Shown here one piece after another: positions 46,621 to 59,298 of a stretch of DNA of 64,000 nt. Made by a program: the position numbers and the translations under genes. Location of the stretch: assembly GCF_964340395.1 (NCBI RefSeq), contig NC_135565.1:17811709-17875708 (forward strand), given 5' to 3'. Source of the DNA: Glandiceps talaboti (taxonomy: Eukaryota; Hemichordata; Enteropneusta; Spengelidae). Positions within the stretch are counted from its first letter, which is position 1; each line of letters begins with the position of its first letter. A model generated the notes under the pieces. The model made no database searches, was not told the origin of the DNA, and worked only from the letters and a program-made list of their open reading frames with translations.

Positions 46621-48369
46621 CTGCTGACAGTCAATCCGCAATGTAACATCAAAAGACGGTAAAGTTGGGTATAAAGACAATATCATTTATCTTGGTGCTA
46701 ATTGACGGCGTTATTGAACTCATAGCGTTAACCACACAACTGTGTTGCTGTAACTAACCGAACGGTTCGCGATCTCATCACCCAGCAGACACATCTCATC
46801 TCACCAAACATTACATGTATCTTGGCCGAAAACAATCTCGTGGGTGCAATAACGAGTACGTCCACAGCTGTAAAAAACCAGCTAAACAGTTCTAACTGTT
46901 TTCGACTATGTTGAAGTTTACACACACGCTCCCTAATGAGATTAGTGGTTATGGCCGCCAACACTTCGTAATACCATAGGGTCTATGGTAATACATGCAG
47001 GGAATACATGTAGTGGTAGGACACACCGAGCGCCATCACACCCCTTTCCTAGATAGTATGTTTCACACTGGTAGGATGGTGCCTATTATTAACAATCACT
47101 CACAAATATGTAATTCATTGTCCGTCCGCCCGTACGACTGCTCCTACAAATCTGACAATCAGTAAAAATTCTCCGAAAATACCAGAGATGTCGATCGAAA
47201 GAATTTCTATCAGAAAAAATAACAACTTCAGATAACCGTTTTAAGGTGACGTATGGCATGTATAAAAGAATACCCTATTTCGGTGTATTTTACGCGGAAA
47301 AGTTATGTCGGCATGTTTCCACAGAGAGTCTATCAGCCAATCGTTGTCACGCATTCTCAAAAAGGAATAGCCATTGTCACATCAGCTAATATCATCATAA
47401 TTTATTCAAGTCATCTGACGTCACCAATTCACAAGTTTCATAGTTCTTAACAACATGTTCCCTTTCGGCAAGCTGGCCTTATTTACATCGGCAAAGGCAA
47501 CGAAAAGGATTGCAACTTTTTAAACAAACGTTTAATGTTTGATACAATGTTTTCTTCACAAGACGTGCATTTCAACACGGACCGTGATTTCAAGGACGCA
47601 ATCGTCTGCATGCAGCACATGTTAATTTTTAGTCCGTGGTGCGTCAGCTAAATTCATCAACGTCCTCCAAAAACATTTGAGACCGGTAACAATATTTTTC
47701 CTTTGTCATTGAAGTTAACACATAAATATAAAATAGATGTGAATTTGTATTTTTAAATTAAAAACTTAGAGCTATTACGTCGTATTACTTTACAAATTTG
47801 GACTATGAATTCTACGATACTGTCATAGATAAGAACGCATGTAAAAGCATGGCTGTTAGTCAAAACAAAGTGATAATAATAATCATGAACTCCTCCTCCA
47901 ACATCTGTATAAACATATTTGTTCGATGAAAAAACCCGTAAAGTTTGAGTACGTGTACTGCATTGTCATGGACGAGGTGAGAATGAACCACCGCAGCCGA
48001 TTGTTTACTTAGTATTTTGTGATTCGCACGTTGTCGACGGCAGGGGATCAAGGTCACAGCCGTCGCCTCTCTCCACGCAAACATTCTACAAGGTGACATG
48101 AAATGTTGTCTGTTTTGCCGCCAATACAATAAAACACCAATGTGAGCAAAAACTTTATTGACATCAATGACAAAGTAAACTGAAACATCGATTAGGCTTA
48201 CTTTCACATGCGTCAGGAGAGTGTCGATCATAATTTACCGTGGATCGGTAGCTACCGGGTCACGGGTGCTGTCGTCATAGTTTGGCGCATACATGCAGCT
48301 ACATTATCGCTGTTCGACCATCGATGCAAGAATCGCTGAAAGTGCTTCATTTGCTAGCAATCGCAGAAT
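46621..48369. other. Intergenic DNA, no gene seen
   Basis: Open frames here are short and show no recognisable domain or consistent splice pattern. Confidence 0.5.
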
Positions 48370-50752
48370 CAAAGTGTTATGAGTCGCAGAGTCAGAGTGC
48401 TATAGTGGTCGCAGAATGCAAGTGCTACAGGTATAGCAGAATCGAAGTGCTACATGTCGCAAACAGTGTTTTGTTGAAACTGCTAGTAGCACTTTTTACT
48501 AGCAGATGCTGTTTTGATACACCCATATATACCTGCTTTATTGGCTGAACAAACACGAGAAAAAAGAAAAGAAAATCGAGGCGGGGTATTTAAGTTATGT
48601 AAACTCACCAGAAAACAATTCTTTTTTTCCCTGGCCTTAAAATAGGTTTACAGTGGGTGCCGAGTTCACAAAGAGGTGAATTTTTCGTCAAATACTAATG
48701 CGCAGATGAATTAATTTTATTTTTGTAGATTTTCGATGAGAAGTACTGTTTAGGAAGTATTATATTGACCTCGAGACGTCTCCTTTTTACCATGTTCTTT
48801 TGTTGCAAGGCTTTGTAATAGTTTATCTAGCTTGGTATCTCAGGAAATAAATACACTCTCACGTATTTATCAAATGTAATAATCTATAATTTATACCGAA
48901 ATGTATATATACAAAATATGGAAAAATAGACCAAGCCTAGCCTATGAAGAAAATTTCGCAACAATGTATCAAAACTGGTGACCTATACATTGACCTCTAT
49001 GTGATTTTAGTGTACAGGGTGCGCCACTCAACAAAATCTTGACAATTTTCCCACAGTGATTACAGAAGTGTGAAATAGTCTACATGCGACGAGTAGACAA
49101 ACCGACTTGTAAACTCATGGAAGGACGGAAGGAAGTTCAACACTCACATGCCAATGGTTGTGTTCGCGCGACAAAAAAAATATGTGACAAAGTTGATGAA
49201 ATTGGAAACAGAATCTTATAGGATTTGGAGCAGATGGTACGTCCGTCGGTCGAAAAAGGAATGTATACACTTTACCCAGTGACGAAGTAGGGCAATAATA
49301 CCGTATCACTTCACTGTATTAAAGTTGTTAAACTGTTACGATGCTTACCATGAAGTATGTAAACTTTCTGATGCGTAATTATAGCAATGTTATGTGGGTT
49401 TGAATTTCGTTTATTATTTGCCACGGAAATTTAAACGGGTGTGCATATCCCGGGTATGTAGAGGGATCATGAAAACTGAGTGAAGTCGAGGATGGCAAGC
49501 TTTAATTTCCTGTGCATGTACTGAGAATAGGAGGTGGGGCCATTTGAACAACATTTTTGACGACTATTTTTCATTGGGAGTTGAAAGAAATCACAGATAT
49601 AGAGCTAAAGTTCTTGCATAAATCATGAAATTGCAAGACTATAATAATAATAATAATAATAATAATAATTTATTTCGTACTTTGGCCACCGGCTATACCC
49701 TTACGGAAGGCATTCAGTTTAAATCTGGTTAAAACGTATATTCACCGGATGAAAACACAGAACTTCTACTTTTTAAGCTTAATATCGTATTTAGTCATAC
49801 AACACGGAGCTAACACGCCTTGGTGTATTTTCTTTACTTTAGGCCTACGTTTTTGGCTATATCTCTGTGTCAGAGTGCCACCCATGACATTTCAAAAATA
49901 CATACACGCTGTGATATAAAGCATTTGAACTCCTGTAACCTATAGGTCAAAGAAGTCTCTAATTCGGGGAGGTCAGATGAAAGAATGAGGGTCCAATTAC
50001 TAGTATAAAGTTTGTTTATCACCATGACAACCTATCTTCAAAATATTAAATGATCTAATATTAAAAGACGATCTCTAAACCCTTTGCAGTGAAAAACTAG
50101 GCTACTAATAAGTTATTGAGTCTAACAAGACATTTTTATCAGTTGCAGCTTCAAGGATTGTGTATGTAAATATAGTCCTAAATAACTTGTGATTGAATAT
50201 TCCTATGAGCCAAGATTTAAAGTGAAATGGATAGCAGAGTTCAAATCCATAACGTGCAAAAAAAACCCACGGTAACAACGGATCAACGGTTTGTCATTCA
50301 TGGAATCCCTGAGAACCCATACTATGTATATGTGTACGTATGAATCACGTATGCATGTCTACTTGTACGTTTGTTGTGTGCGTACGTACTTGCATATAGT
50401 GAGTTTAGCCTTCAATAAAATATAATAAAAAAACGGGTTTGAACTAAACTTTTACCATGGTCTAATGTTAACAAGAGAAGAAACAAGTGAATTTGCTATA
50501 CATTCAGCTATACATATACTGACAGAAGATGAGCCCCCTCGTTTTTACGGTAAGCAACTTTTATTTCTTGTTCTGCTATTGCATTTGCCAACTAGTTTGG
50601 TAGGGCCGTGCAGCCGTGGTGCAGATCTCCAGTCCCCATTTAAGACCAAATAAGTTAAAACAAAATTATTTCTCAATTTATTATTTCATACGACATATTT
50701 ACCAATTTTCTTTCCCTTTTTTTACAGACTTGTTATTATTTTAACAAGCTAA
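48370..50752. repeat. Right arm of the large inverted duplication
   Basis: Reverse-complement match to 36996-40440, with about 1.4 kb (48540-49990) not matched. Its best part is 50105-50700. Contains a broken copy of the secreted-protein gene start and an (AAT)n run at 49641-49669. Confidence 0.8.
50527..50752 (+). pseudogene. Truncated copy of the secreted-protein gene (exon 1 and start of exon 2)
   Basis: ATGAGCCCCCTCGTTTTTACG then GTAAGC matches exon 1 and its donor at 38058-38077 but has one extra C that shifts the frame into the intron junction. The exon 2 acceptor (TTTTTTTACAG, 50726) is kept, but homology stops after ACAAGCT at about 50752, where a TAA is met. The intron is about 180 bp, without the insertion present in the left copy. 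Confidence 0.75.
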
Positions 50753-52329
50753 AAACTAGGTGGGATCGGGTAACAGGAACCAAATAATTTTGTTTTTAGG
50801 TCTCCAAGTAAAAAAGGGTACTGAATTCACAGACAATTTAGGAGACAACATAAATTAGCATAAAGTATCACTCAAATTTCTATGGATATATTTGGGTATT
50901 GTGGCCCACCAATAACACAATACATAAACACAAAAAGAACTGCATTTCAGGTTTTGTATGTTGTTTAACACTCAAGTTTATACTTTCAGTCAACATGAAA
51001 CATCAATTTAATCAAACAATTAGCTATCTTAGCCTGAATTATTTCATTTAGCAGTCATATTTGAAATGTTCACTTCACCATTGAAATTTATCAGACTCAA
51101 AAATTTTAATTTCACATTTGTCACACACAAATTCAGCCCTATTGTCGCCAAATACACTACAAGAATCACAGAAAATGTTTGTCTTATACTTCCAAATTAA
51201 TTTACAGGCATTGAAGTTTGTGTACATTTGCATATTTTATGACTAATTAGCATTAAAGTATGACTCAAATTGCTATAATCTCAGATTCAATATGGCCGCT
51301 ATATTTAAATTTCGGCCAGTTACGAGGACAGGCAAACAAGCAGACGACAATTTCTCATCGGAGGCACGACAGTGCATAATAATAGCTTGCACAGCGGCTC
51401 AATGACTAGTACGCATGCGCGTCGTATATACTATGCGAAAGCAACGCTTCAAAACGTATACGCATGCGCGAACATGTATTCTCAGTTCGATTTTCGCGCA
51501 AAAATTCAACATGTTCTCTAATTTCCAGGGTAAATTCTCTCATATCTCCTTGCATTAAAATTACGGGGATTTTTTATCTGAAAGTTTCGCCGTAAATAAT
51601 GCATATACCGAAGACTTTCCGAGTCAGAAAAGTTTGACCTCCTGAGGAGAATTCATTGACCTTACGTATAAATAAATATGACCCCAAAAGACTCACTAAT
51701 TTGAATATGAATACCAAAATTGTATCAAATTTTTAACCCCTACCACAATTTTGAACGGCTGTGCGTTAGATCGCGAAAAACCTCCGTTACATCGGATTCC
51801 AACTCTAATTTAACATACTTTTTGTGACAAAATATCCGTCCATGTGACAACACTGAACTTCTCTTTCGAAAGATGGCTTGACATGGGGTTTCAATACGTA
51901 GAACACCTGTAAAGTTAACTGTGCACTGGGGTAACTTGTAAGCTGTATCCGGATAGCTATAGCCGGCCCTAGTGTAGTGTTGTACTACCATAGATACAAT
52001 GTATGCTTTTTATCTTGGTCTAATATATTAGTATGGGAGACTTGTCTCAATCTGCATAACAATAAAGGTATTCCCCGTCAACGTCATTTCACTTCGGCCT
52101 AGATTTCTGACCGGAGGTATTGATAATGTCAACAAATAAAAAAAAATAAAAGTTACACGAGTATCATTTACGAATGTCATTCTTTTTGACGTCAGTTTAT
52201 TTTATTTGGCCCCTCCCACCTGTCAAACACAGACGACGACAAATCACCCGCCAAACTTCAAATTGTAAGTATCGTCTGCCAGGTGCCATTCTGTACTGTC
52301 AACAGGTGGTTGTCACTGTTAGCATAAAA
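50753..52329 (+). promoter_or_regulatory. Upstream region of the 1167-residue gene
   Basis: No exon supported apart from an in-frame upstream ATG at 52174. Two ACGCATGCGC motifs (51411-51420, 51460-51469) resemble the NRF1 consensus YGCGCAYGCGCR in a locally CpG-rich patch about 0.9 kb before the ATG; GACGTCA occurs at about 52189. Confidence 0.4.
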
Positions 52330-55300
52330 ATGACGTTTGTTTGCGCCCATGCCCCCCGAACCAGAACTTCTGATGGTAGATTATGTGGTGGAAGTTTGCT
52401 GGAAGTGTCAAGCGGGATTATCGCTCGAAATGCAAACGTCACTTGTGGAGAATATCTCTGCAAAAACCATTACATGGCAGCAGTCCGTCTGAGATTTTGT
52501 TCAAGCCCCAAAACACTAGGATTCCATTCACGTAGTTATGTACAACTACCATTGAAGTATCACTCAGTTTTTGATGAACTTGGTCAAAACAACCATAGCT
52601 ATCGACGTGGTTCATACATTTGTACTAATTGTTACAAAAAAATTGAAGAAATAATTGGACCAAAAACTTCTCAGAAGAAAAAGTCAGATTCAAAGGTAAG
52701 TTGAAGTAAACTTCAATGTGAATTTGATACAGTTGGTCTCTGACGACATTTTCCCAAAATTGACTGAATGAACAATTAGACATATAATTATGATCTTTAT
52801 TGATGCAATCATGAAATGAAATAATACAATGTGGTAAATCTATTTTATAACTCATTGTGTAAAAGTTGTTATACTTTACTTTGTTCAATTTGTTGGTATA
52901 TATGTACTGGTAAAAAGGGTTTGACCTGCAAGTGTAGTTGTTGTTGCATGTCCCTTTATATCTGAAGAATATATTTACTAGAGTAATGAACAACAGCACT
53001 AATGAAATGACCTGTGGTTATATTAGTCATATTATTCAAAAACTGAATCTCGCTTCCATCTCACCAAACTAGACATATTTCTGCCAACCTTGTCATTTTC
53101 TCATTATTTACATTTTTTTTATATGTTGGTTGTAAATCAGTGCTCTCACCATTTCATTTGCCACAAAGCATATCAAACTACAGTCAACTGAAACATGTTG
53201 CCCATTTTTTTTTCAATATGTATTCTTACAACAAAGAGGTTATGTATGTTGCAAAACAATCCTAGAATATGCATTACTGGTTGCAGTATGTCATTGCAGA
53301 TGACTGGTTGATTTGTTGCAAATCCAGACTGTTATTGAAATGATTATTCAAGACTTTTTCCTATACATTTGCATACTGAACTCCTGAGTTTTTAACAATG
53401 TATGTATGTATCAATATATACATGTTGGTCAACATTGTTTGCTAGCATATTGGTTTTGGCAGTATATCAAACTGTTTTAAAATACTTAAGTAATATAATG
53501 TTTGAGATTGTGGCACTGAAGTTTCTCAATGGACGAGTACAGTGTACTTTTAATAAAAGTTTGTGTTTGCTAGCATAATAAAATTAAGTTAAGAAAAACA
53601 ACACAACAAAAACATGTAACTGACTAGATTGTCCTCAATGTTTATTAAAACACACAGAGTACTTCTCTTGATTTAACAGCATTGATATGCATGGTCATTT
53701 AACTATGTACATAGATCAGTCTTTGCTAACGGTAATTTAATGGTGTAGAAAAACACAAATCAGTGAACAGATCTGTATATCTGCATATTCTTGTTATTGT
53801 ACGAAATACATATTTCTGGTAGTTTCTGTGATTGACCACATTTAATTTATGTCCAAAGTCAATATTATGAATGCAAGGAATAAATCTCTTCACATCTTAG
53901 TTGTTCCTGACTTCTATGTAGAATTACATGTAGGAGTTCCAGACATTTTTCAGCTGATGATTGATTATGGCTGTGCCACTAGTATTGTAATATCACTGAA
54001 CATCCAGCAATTACCTGTAAATATAAATGCAGATATATATCCATGTAAGTTTTTGGAAATATCTTTTTTAGGAACACAAGCATATGGACAAGTCAGCACA
54101 AGGGGGTGTTGAAATAACATTAGACTACTGGAACAAAATACAGAGAATGATGTCTCAATGTCCTGATATTGGTAAGCTATTTTTTTACCTCTTAGGCTAA
54201 CTACATGTATCTATTATGGGATATGTGGAATAATATCAATGTTCAAGCTGGTGAGAGAGAGTTTCTCTTGGAATATAAAAAATACAAGTAAAACTTCTTC
54301 ATAATCTACCTCTGCTCTGACAGTCTTTTTTCTTTTCAGAACCACCTACATGTTTTCCACAACTGCTGGCAACTTTTCAGAAAGAATTATTCCGACACCA
54401 AAAAAACAATCCCGAGGAGAAACTTTACAGTCCAAACCAGATGAAACAATTCTGTGAGGAAAAGTGTCCTGGCTTGTTTGATCTTATGGTATCTGCACTT
54501 TCCAGAGATGATCCAAGATTATCTTATGATAGGTCAGATGTCATAGAACAAAAAGCAACAGCGGCACTCCACATTCTAGCATATATGAGGTAAATTACGT
54601 GCTACAATTACGTCTTCTCTTGGATGTTCTTAAGTCTGAACTGTATGTGGTACATGTATATCTCTTTGGTGTTAGATAACTTATTCATACTGTCATCTTC
54701 CATTGTTGAAGTTGATAGAAAATTAAGCATTATGTAACTGTTAATATCTCTCCAGCTACTATTTTCCAGTAATTCACAGGCTGAGTTTATACAGTATTTA
54801 CTTTTAGTAATGCATAATAATTTACATAAAACCATGGCAAAACTAATCAAGTATAGTGTTTACAACGATTCATGTAGCCATGATATGTGTCACTTTTCAA
54901 CAACCATCCAACTTATGTGTTGTGCATGTAATGACAGGGATTTCCTCAGATTTTGTTGATATGTACCAACAATTATGTCATCAAATCTTTCAAATATTAT
55001 ATCTAAATATCAGGATTGAGTAATGAACGAGTGTGTTTCACTTTGTAGGCAATAGTCATCATATGTGACACATTTCACTACAACTACAAGACCGGTCTAT
55101 ATATAAAGTAACTGAATAATTGTCCTCCTTCATGCAGATCACAGAAAACAAATCAACTACAGAAGGACTGTGGCCTGAATCTTATGCAACATGGTGTATC
55201 TTATGATAGTCTAATGGCTGGTCCAATACTAGGATTCAGTGCTGCACCAAACACTATAACGCTACACAGATCTAAAACAGCCAGAGATAATACTCCACTT

Positions 55301-58300
55301 GTTTCTTCTCTACTATTAAGAGCAAGAAAGGTAAAGTTCAATGTATATTTCATTCATTTGTAGACAGAAAGAAATAATACAAATATACTTTCATATTGTT
55401 ATCATTTTAACAGAATGATTTTAGCAGAACTTTAGCAATTCATGTGCAGTTACATTATTCTTCATCACATACTACACAATAACTTATGTTCAGCCTCACA
55501 TTTCTCATGGGTGGTGCAAATAAATGTGATCTCTAAATCAACAGACAAACCAATTACAAAAATAAAATAATTGTTACTATAGCCATGACTCCTTGTGAGT
55601 TTCGCTAATTCTCCTGAAAGGGATAAAGTTATTCTAGACCATGACAGAATCCATGACGCGAGTACCAGTGTGAAAGACTATTGTCAAAGTTGCACTTTTC
55701 ACTGGACTTATTTATAGTTGTGATAAACTCTGTTTTGATGTCAAAATTATTATCTTTCTTTACAGGAAAGACATCTAGTGATTCATCTACTTGATGATTT
55801 CACTAACATTCAACCAATAAGACAGGCAACAAATTTAACCACATTCAAGGTATCCAAAATGGCTTCCTCACTAGTAGACGTTCATACACAAATCCTTGCA
55901 ATAAAAAAAAGACAGACTCCACACAGAACAGTACCTGTTGAAACAGCAGAAGGCACACAAGACTGTGTTGGTGGTATTGGTATTGAAAACATACTTGAAA
56001 TCATGACCATGGGAATGACGGAATATTCTACTGTCTGCATCAACACATTGCCACAGTACATGAAACACCTTGATCCAGCAACCATTGAGCAATCACTCAA
56101 ACAGTTCAGGTAAATGCCCTTCTTTTACTACATAAAGTTCAGGTATTAAAGGGGAATGCCACTCCAGGAAATAGAGCCATTTTCATAAAGTGTTGGTTTT
56201 TATTCTGGAGAGTCATTACATGATTTTACTTCACCTACAATTACTTGCAATTTCAGAGAACAGCAAGTTGATCTTGTGCCTTTATATAGGGTAGTACTGT
56301 ATCTTTACTATGGGATATTGCATCATGGAAGTCTTCACAAATTGAGTATTCATAAGCTTGGAGTGTCTATACCCTTGAGTGTACAGAATCTCATTGCGCA
56401 ACTTGAATATATTATTTCTACTAACTCCCATGATGCAATGTTCTACAGCAAAGATACCCAAAAGGGCACAAGATCAACTTGATGTTCTTTTGAAATTCCA
56501 ACTAATTGTAAATGATGTTAAATCATGTAATGCCTCTCAAGAATTAGAACCAACACTTAATGAAAATGCCTCTATTTAGTCCTGGAGTGGCATTCTCCTT
56601 AAATGTGGAATAATATATCAGGTAACTATTGTTTTACAGCAGAGTAACAACGACATAGGTACACGTACCCTTATTAAGACATAGCTTTTTATATGTGTTA
56701 CTGATCCAAACTAGGTTTTCTTGTGAGTAATCTGTAAATATCACTACCCTGTTTGTTTACTCCAGCCTAATGTACACAATACGCGCATTCGAACAGCCCT
56801 GACTTTTGGCTTGTATTTGTAAGTGCTATGACAAGATTACTGTCATTATGTGTTGGATACTACAATATGTGTCAGCTGGAATTTAAACCTTGAACACTCA
56901 CAGCCTAGTATACTTACTTTCACAATGTACTTTTATGTTGGACTCAATGACAATGCGTGCAAAACTAACAATTAAATCCACTTCTATATCTATTAACCTC
57001 AGACTTTATCTTTATAAGTGTACTTAATATCTGTCCTCGTCTTTCAGGGTCTACCAACAAGAGGACCACTCAGAAAGAAGCACACTTCAAACAACATACC
57101 TCATCGACGAATTTCAACAAGACTTGCATTCCATGGAAGACTATCAGAAAGCATATGATCACATCTTTAATACATCGCAAGACTTCTTTTCATATGCTGA
57201 ACAGTTTGTAATTCCTGCTCCTGGTGATTGGCCGACATTTTATTTTGTAAAGAAACTTATTGCCCAAGACAAACTTAGTGATAGCATTTTACCAATACAG
57301 GGACCTTTCCATGTTTCCCTTAATCTTCATGACGACCATGTTAAACTTTATCATTTTTTTTACAGTGACTTGTATTCCTTTGTTTTTGGGGGAAAGCTCT
57401 CATGTAACCCCAAACCATTTCGAACATCTCTTGTTATCATGGCTGCTTTTACAGGTTGGCAGATTGTACGTGATTCCATCCTTCAACATTTTCTCAATTC
57501 CAAAGACCCAGAATACCTTTGCCTTAAACACATCTTTGACGAACAGTTACCTCTTCTGACCTTTCAATACACCTCTATTTTTCGTTCAGGAAATCACAAC
57601 TTATACCTTCAAATCATGCGCAGAATTTCCATTTTATTCATCATCTGGAGAAGACATCATTATGACAAATCCACTCTTTCTATGCTTTCAGACACTGACT
57701 TTTACATGACCACATTTCCTGATCTTTCTGAACTCTTTCAAACTTATTTTCCAGTCCTCACTGAGAAAAAGGTAGAAGTATGGCACTCCATTCTGCGTAG
57801 TCAAATCAAACCACACACATCACCACACACAATAACAAAAACAGCACACAGCATTGCATCAACACGACTGAACAACACATTTCACCAAAACTTCTTACAT
57901 GGCTATGGCAGAGGCAATTGGCATCATGACTACACTCTCATTGCAGGTAAGACAGCCGAGTATATTGTACAACTCTTTGGGAAGGTTGCACAGAACACTG
58001 GAAAATCTTCACTACTGGAATCAAAAACAAACATACTAAAATACCAACTACCAACATTCAAAACAGACATAACTAGTAAATGCTTACCCCTTGCTTTCAG
58101 TTTTGGAATCAACAATATACCAGCCATAGATAAAGTATGTGATTTCAAACCATGTAATAATCAGGGAGATACAATCAAAGTGCTTCCCTGTGGTCATAGT
58201 TGTCATGTGAATTGTTTACAATCATCAGAAGGCAAGTGTACTGTATGTCTTCCATTACTACTTGCCAAAGTAACAGAGCTTAGTAAAAGCTTTAATGAAG

Positions 58301-59298
58301 CCATTCTCACTCCAACACAACACAGGATAAGAAACCAATCCAAACAAAATGACAAAGATGTGGACACTGATGACACCACTGACATAAACACCACAAAAGA
58401 CAGTGAACACTACACATCACAAGCATTTAAAGACAACATGACTCACTACATACAACAATATCCACCAATACAACAGCCTACAAAAGACCACCAACATCAA
58501 AATACCCATCAACCACAGCAGAACAACAGACGATGCGCTCACTGTAGACAATATGGTCACACAAAAAAGAAACGAGGTGTCATCACATGTCCTCAATTAC
58601 TACAACAAACAAGACAGAAATCTTACATTCCACAACACCATGCACTCATTAACATACATCCCATTTCCATCATGTATACTGAAGGAGAGATAAAACTTTG
58701 GGCATTGCCAAAACACATATCTCAATCTACGATTGATGGCCGTGATGGAAGCAATGCCTGTTCACTTATTACAATAATATTTGGCAACACGTACTGGAAT
58801 AATTTAATCAATCATGTGTCTCTCCCACAACAGGTATTACCACCACAGTGGTTTGAGGCGACACTCACAACATTGAGAGAAGGCAACAGAGTTTATGAGT
58901 TGTATGTAAGTCAAGTTGGCAGAAATTTGTCAGTACATGAAGCAGTCAACATGTTGCCGTATATAAATGTATGTAACATAGGACCAGAAACACCTATTGA
59001 TATCATTGATACAGATAATGATTCACAGACACTTACACTAACTAATCTCATATCCCATCTCACCCCAAAATCAGCAGGCATTTTCATTTTTCAGGGGAAA
59101 TCCATCATATTCCTTTGTAACCTTGATTGTAGCCATATAATTATGTTTGACAGTCATATTCATGGAGATGTTGGTGCCCTTTTTCTTTCCTGCCCTAGGA
59201 GGGAAGAAATAATAGCCAGAATGTTACAATATTTTAATTCTATTGCAAATAGCACACAGTTTACACTTGGTTCTTTCACAGTATTGAGATATGCCTAG
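52330..59298 (+). CDS. Multidomain transposase-like protein with RING and C76-like deubiquitinase domains
   Basis: Six exons: 52330-52695, 54072-54171, 54340-54589, 55138-55330, 55766-56109, 57048-59298; all junctions are GT-AG and in phase, 1167 residues, no internal stop. Residues 1-122 are Cys-rich (LCGG, CGEYLC, ICTNC), a probable zinc-binding N-terminus. Residues 304-319 ERHLVIHLLDDFTNIQ, about 509-520 SLNLHDDHVKLY and 660-667 VEVWHSIL are candidate catalytic D, D and E positions of an RNase-H-like transposase core (inference). Residues 782-818 form a RING-H2 finger: C782, C787, C799, H801, H804, C807, C815, C818. Residues 914-932 are a CCHC-like knuckle (CAHCRQYGHTKKK...C). Residues 963-1167 contain GRDGSNACSLI (C989) and IIMFDSHIHGDVGA (D1119, H1121), the Cys...Asp-x-His triad of herpesvirus large-tegument deubiquitinases (peptidase family C76). 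An in-frame ATG at 52174 is an alternative start; 52330 was chosen for its A at -3 and proximity to the conserved cysteines. It could be an active transposon gene or a domesticated one. Confidence 0.75.
56146..56602. mobile_element. Foldback MITE with TTAA flanks in intron 5
   Basis: Left end AGGGGAATGCCACTCCAGGA and right end reverse complement GGAGAATGCCACTCCAGGAC, each next to TTAA (56146-56149, 56599-56602). The similarity continues inward through TAGAGSCATTTTCAT, AATT.CA..AAGTTGATCTTGTGCC and GGGTA.TCTTTRCT to the middle. No coding content. Related one-ended copy at 15970-16130. Confidence 0.85.

Noticed and set aside
47860-48231. 123-residue minus-strand frame
   Set aside because: No domain, hydrophobic patches without a signal peptide pattern, and no splice partners found.
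36996-50752. Arms of the inverted duplication as termini of a giant transposon
   Set aside because: The left boundary cuts through an exon of an otherwise intact gene that continues outside it, so a segmental copy fits better.
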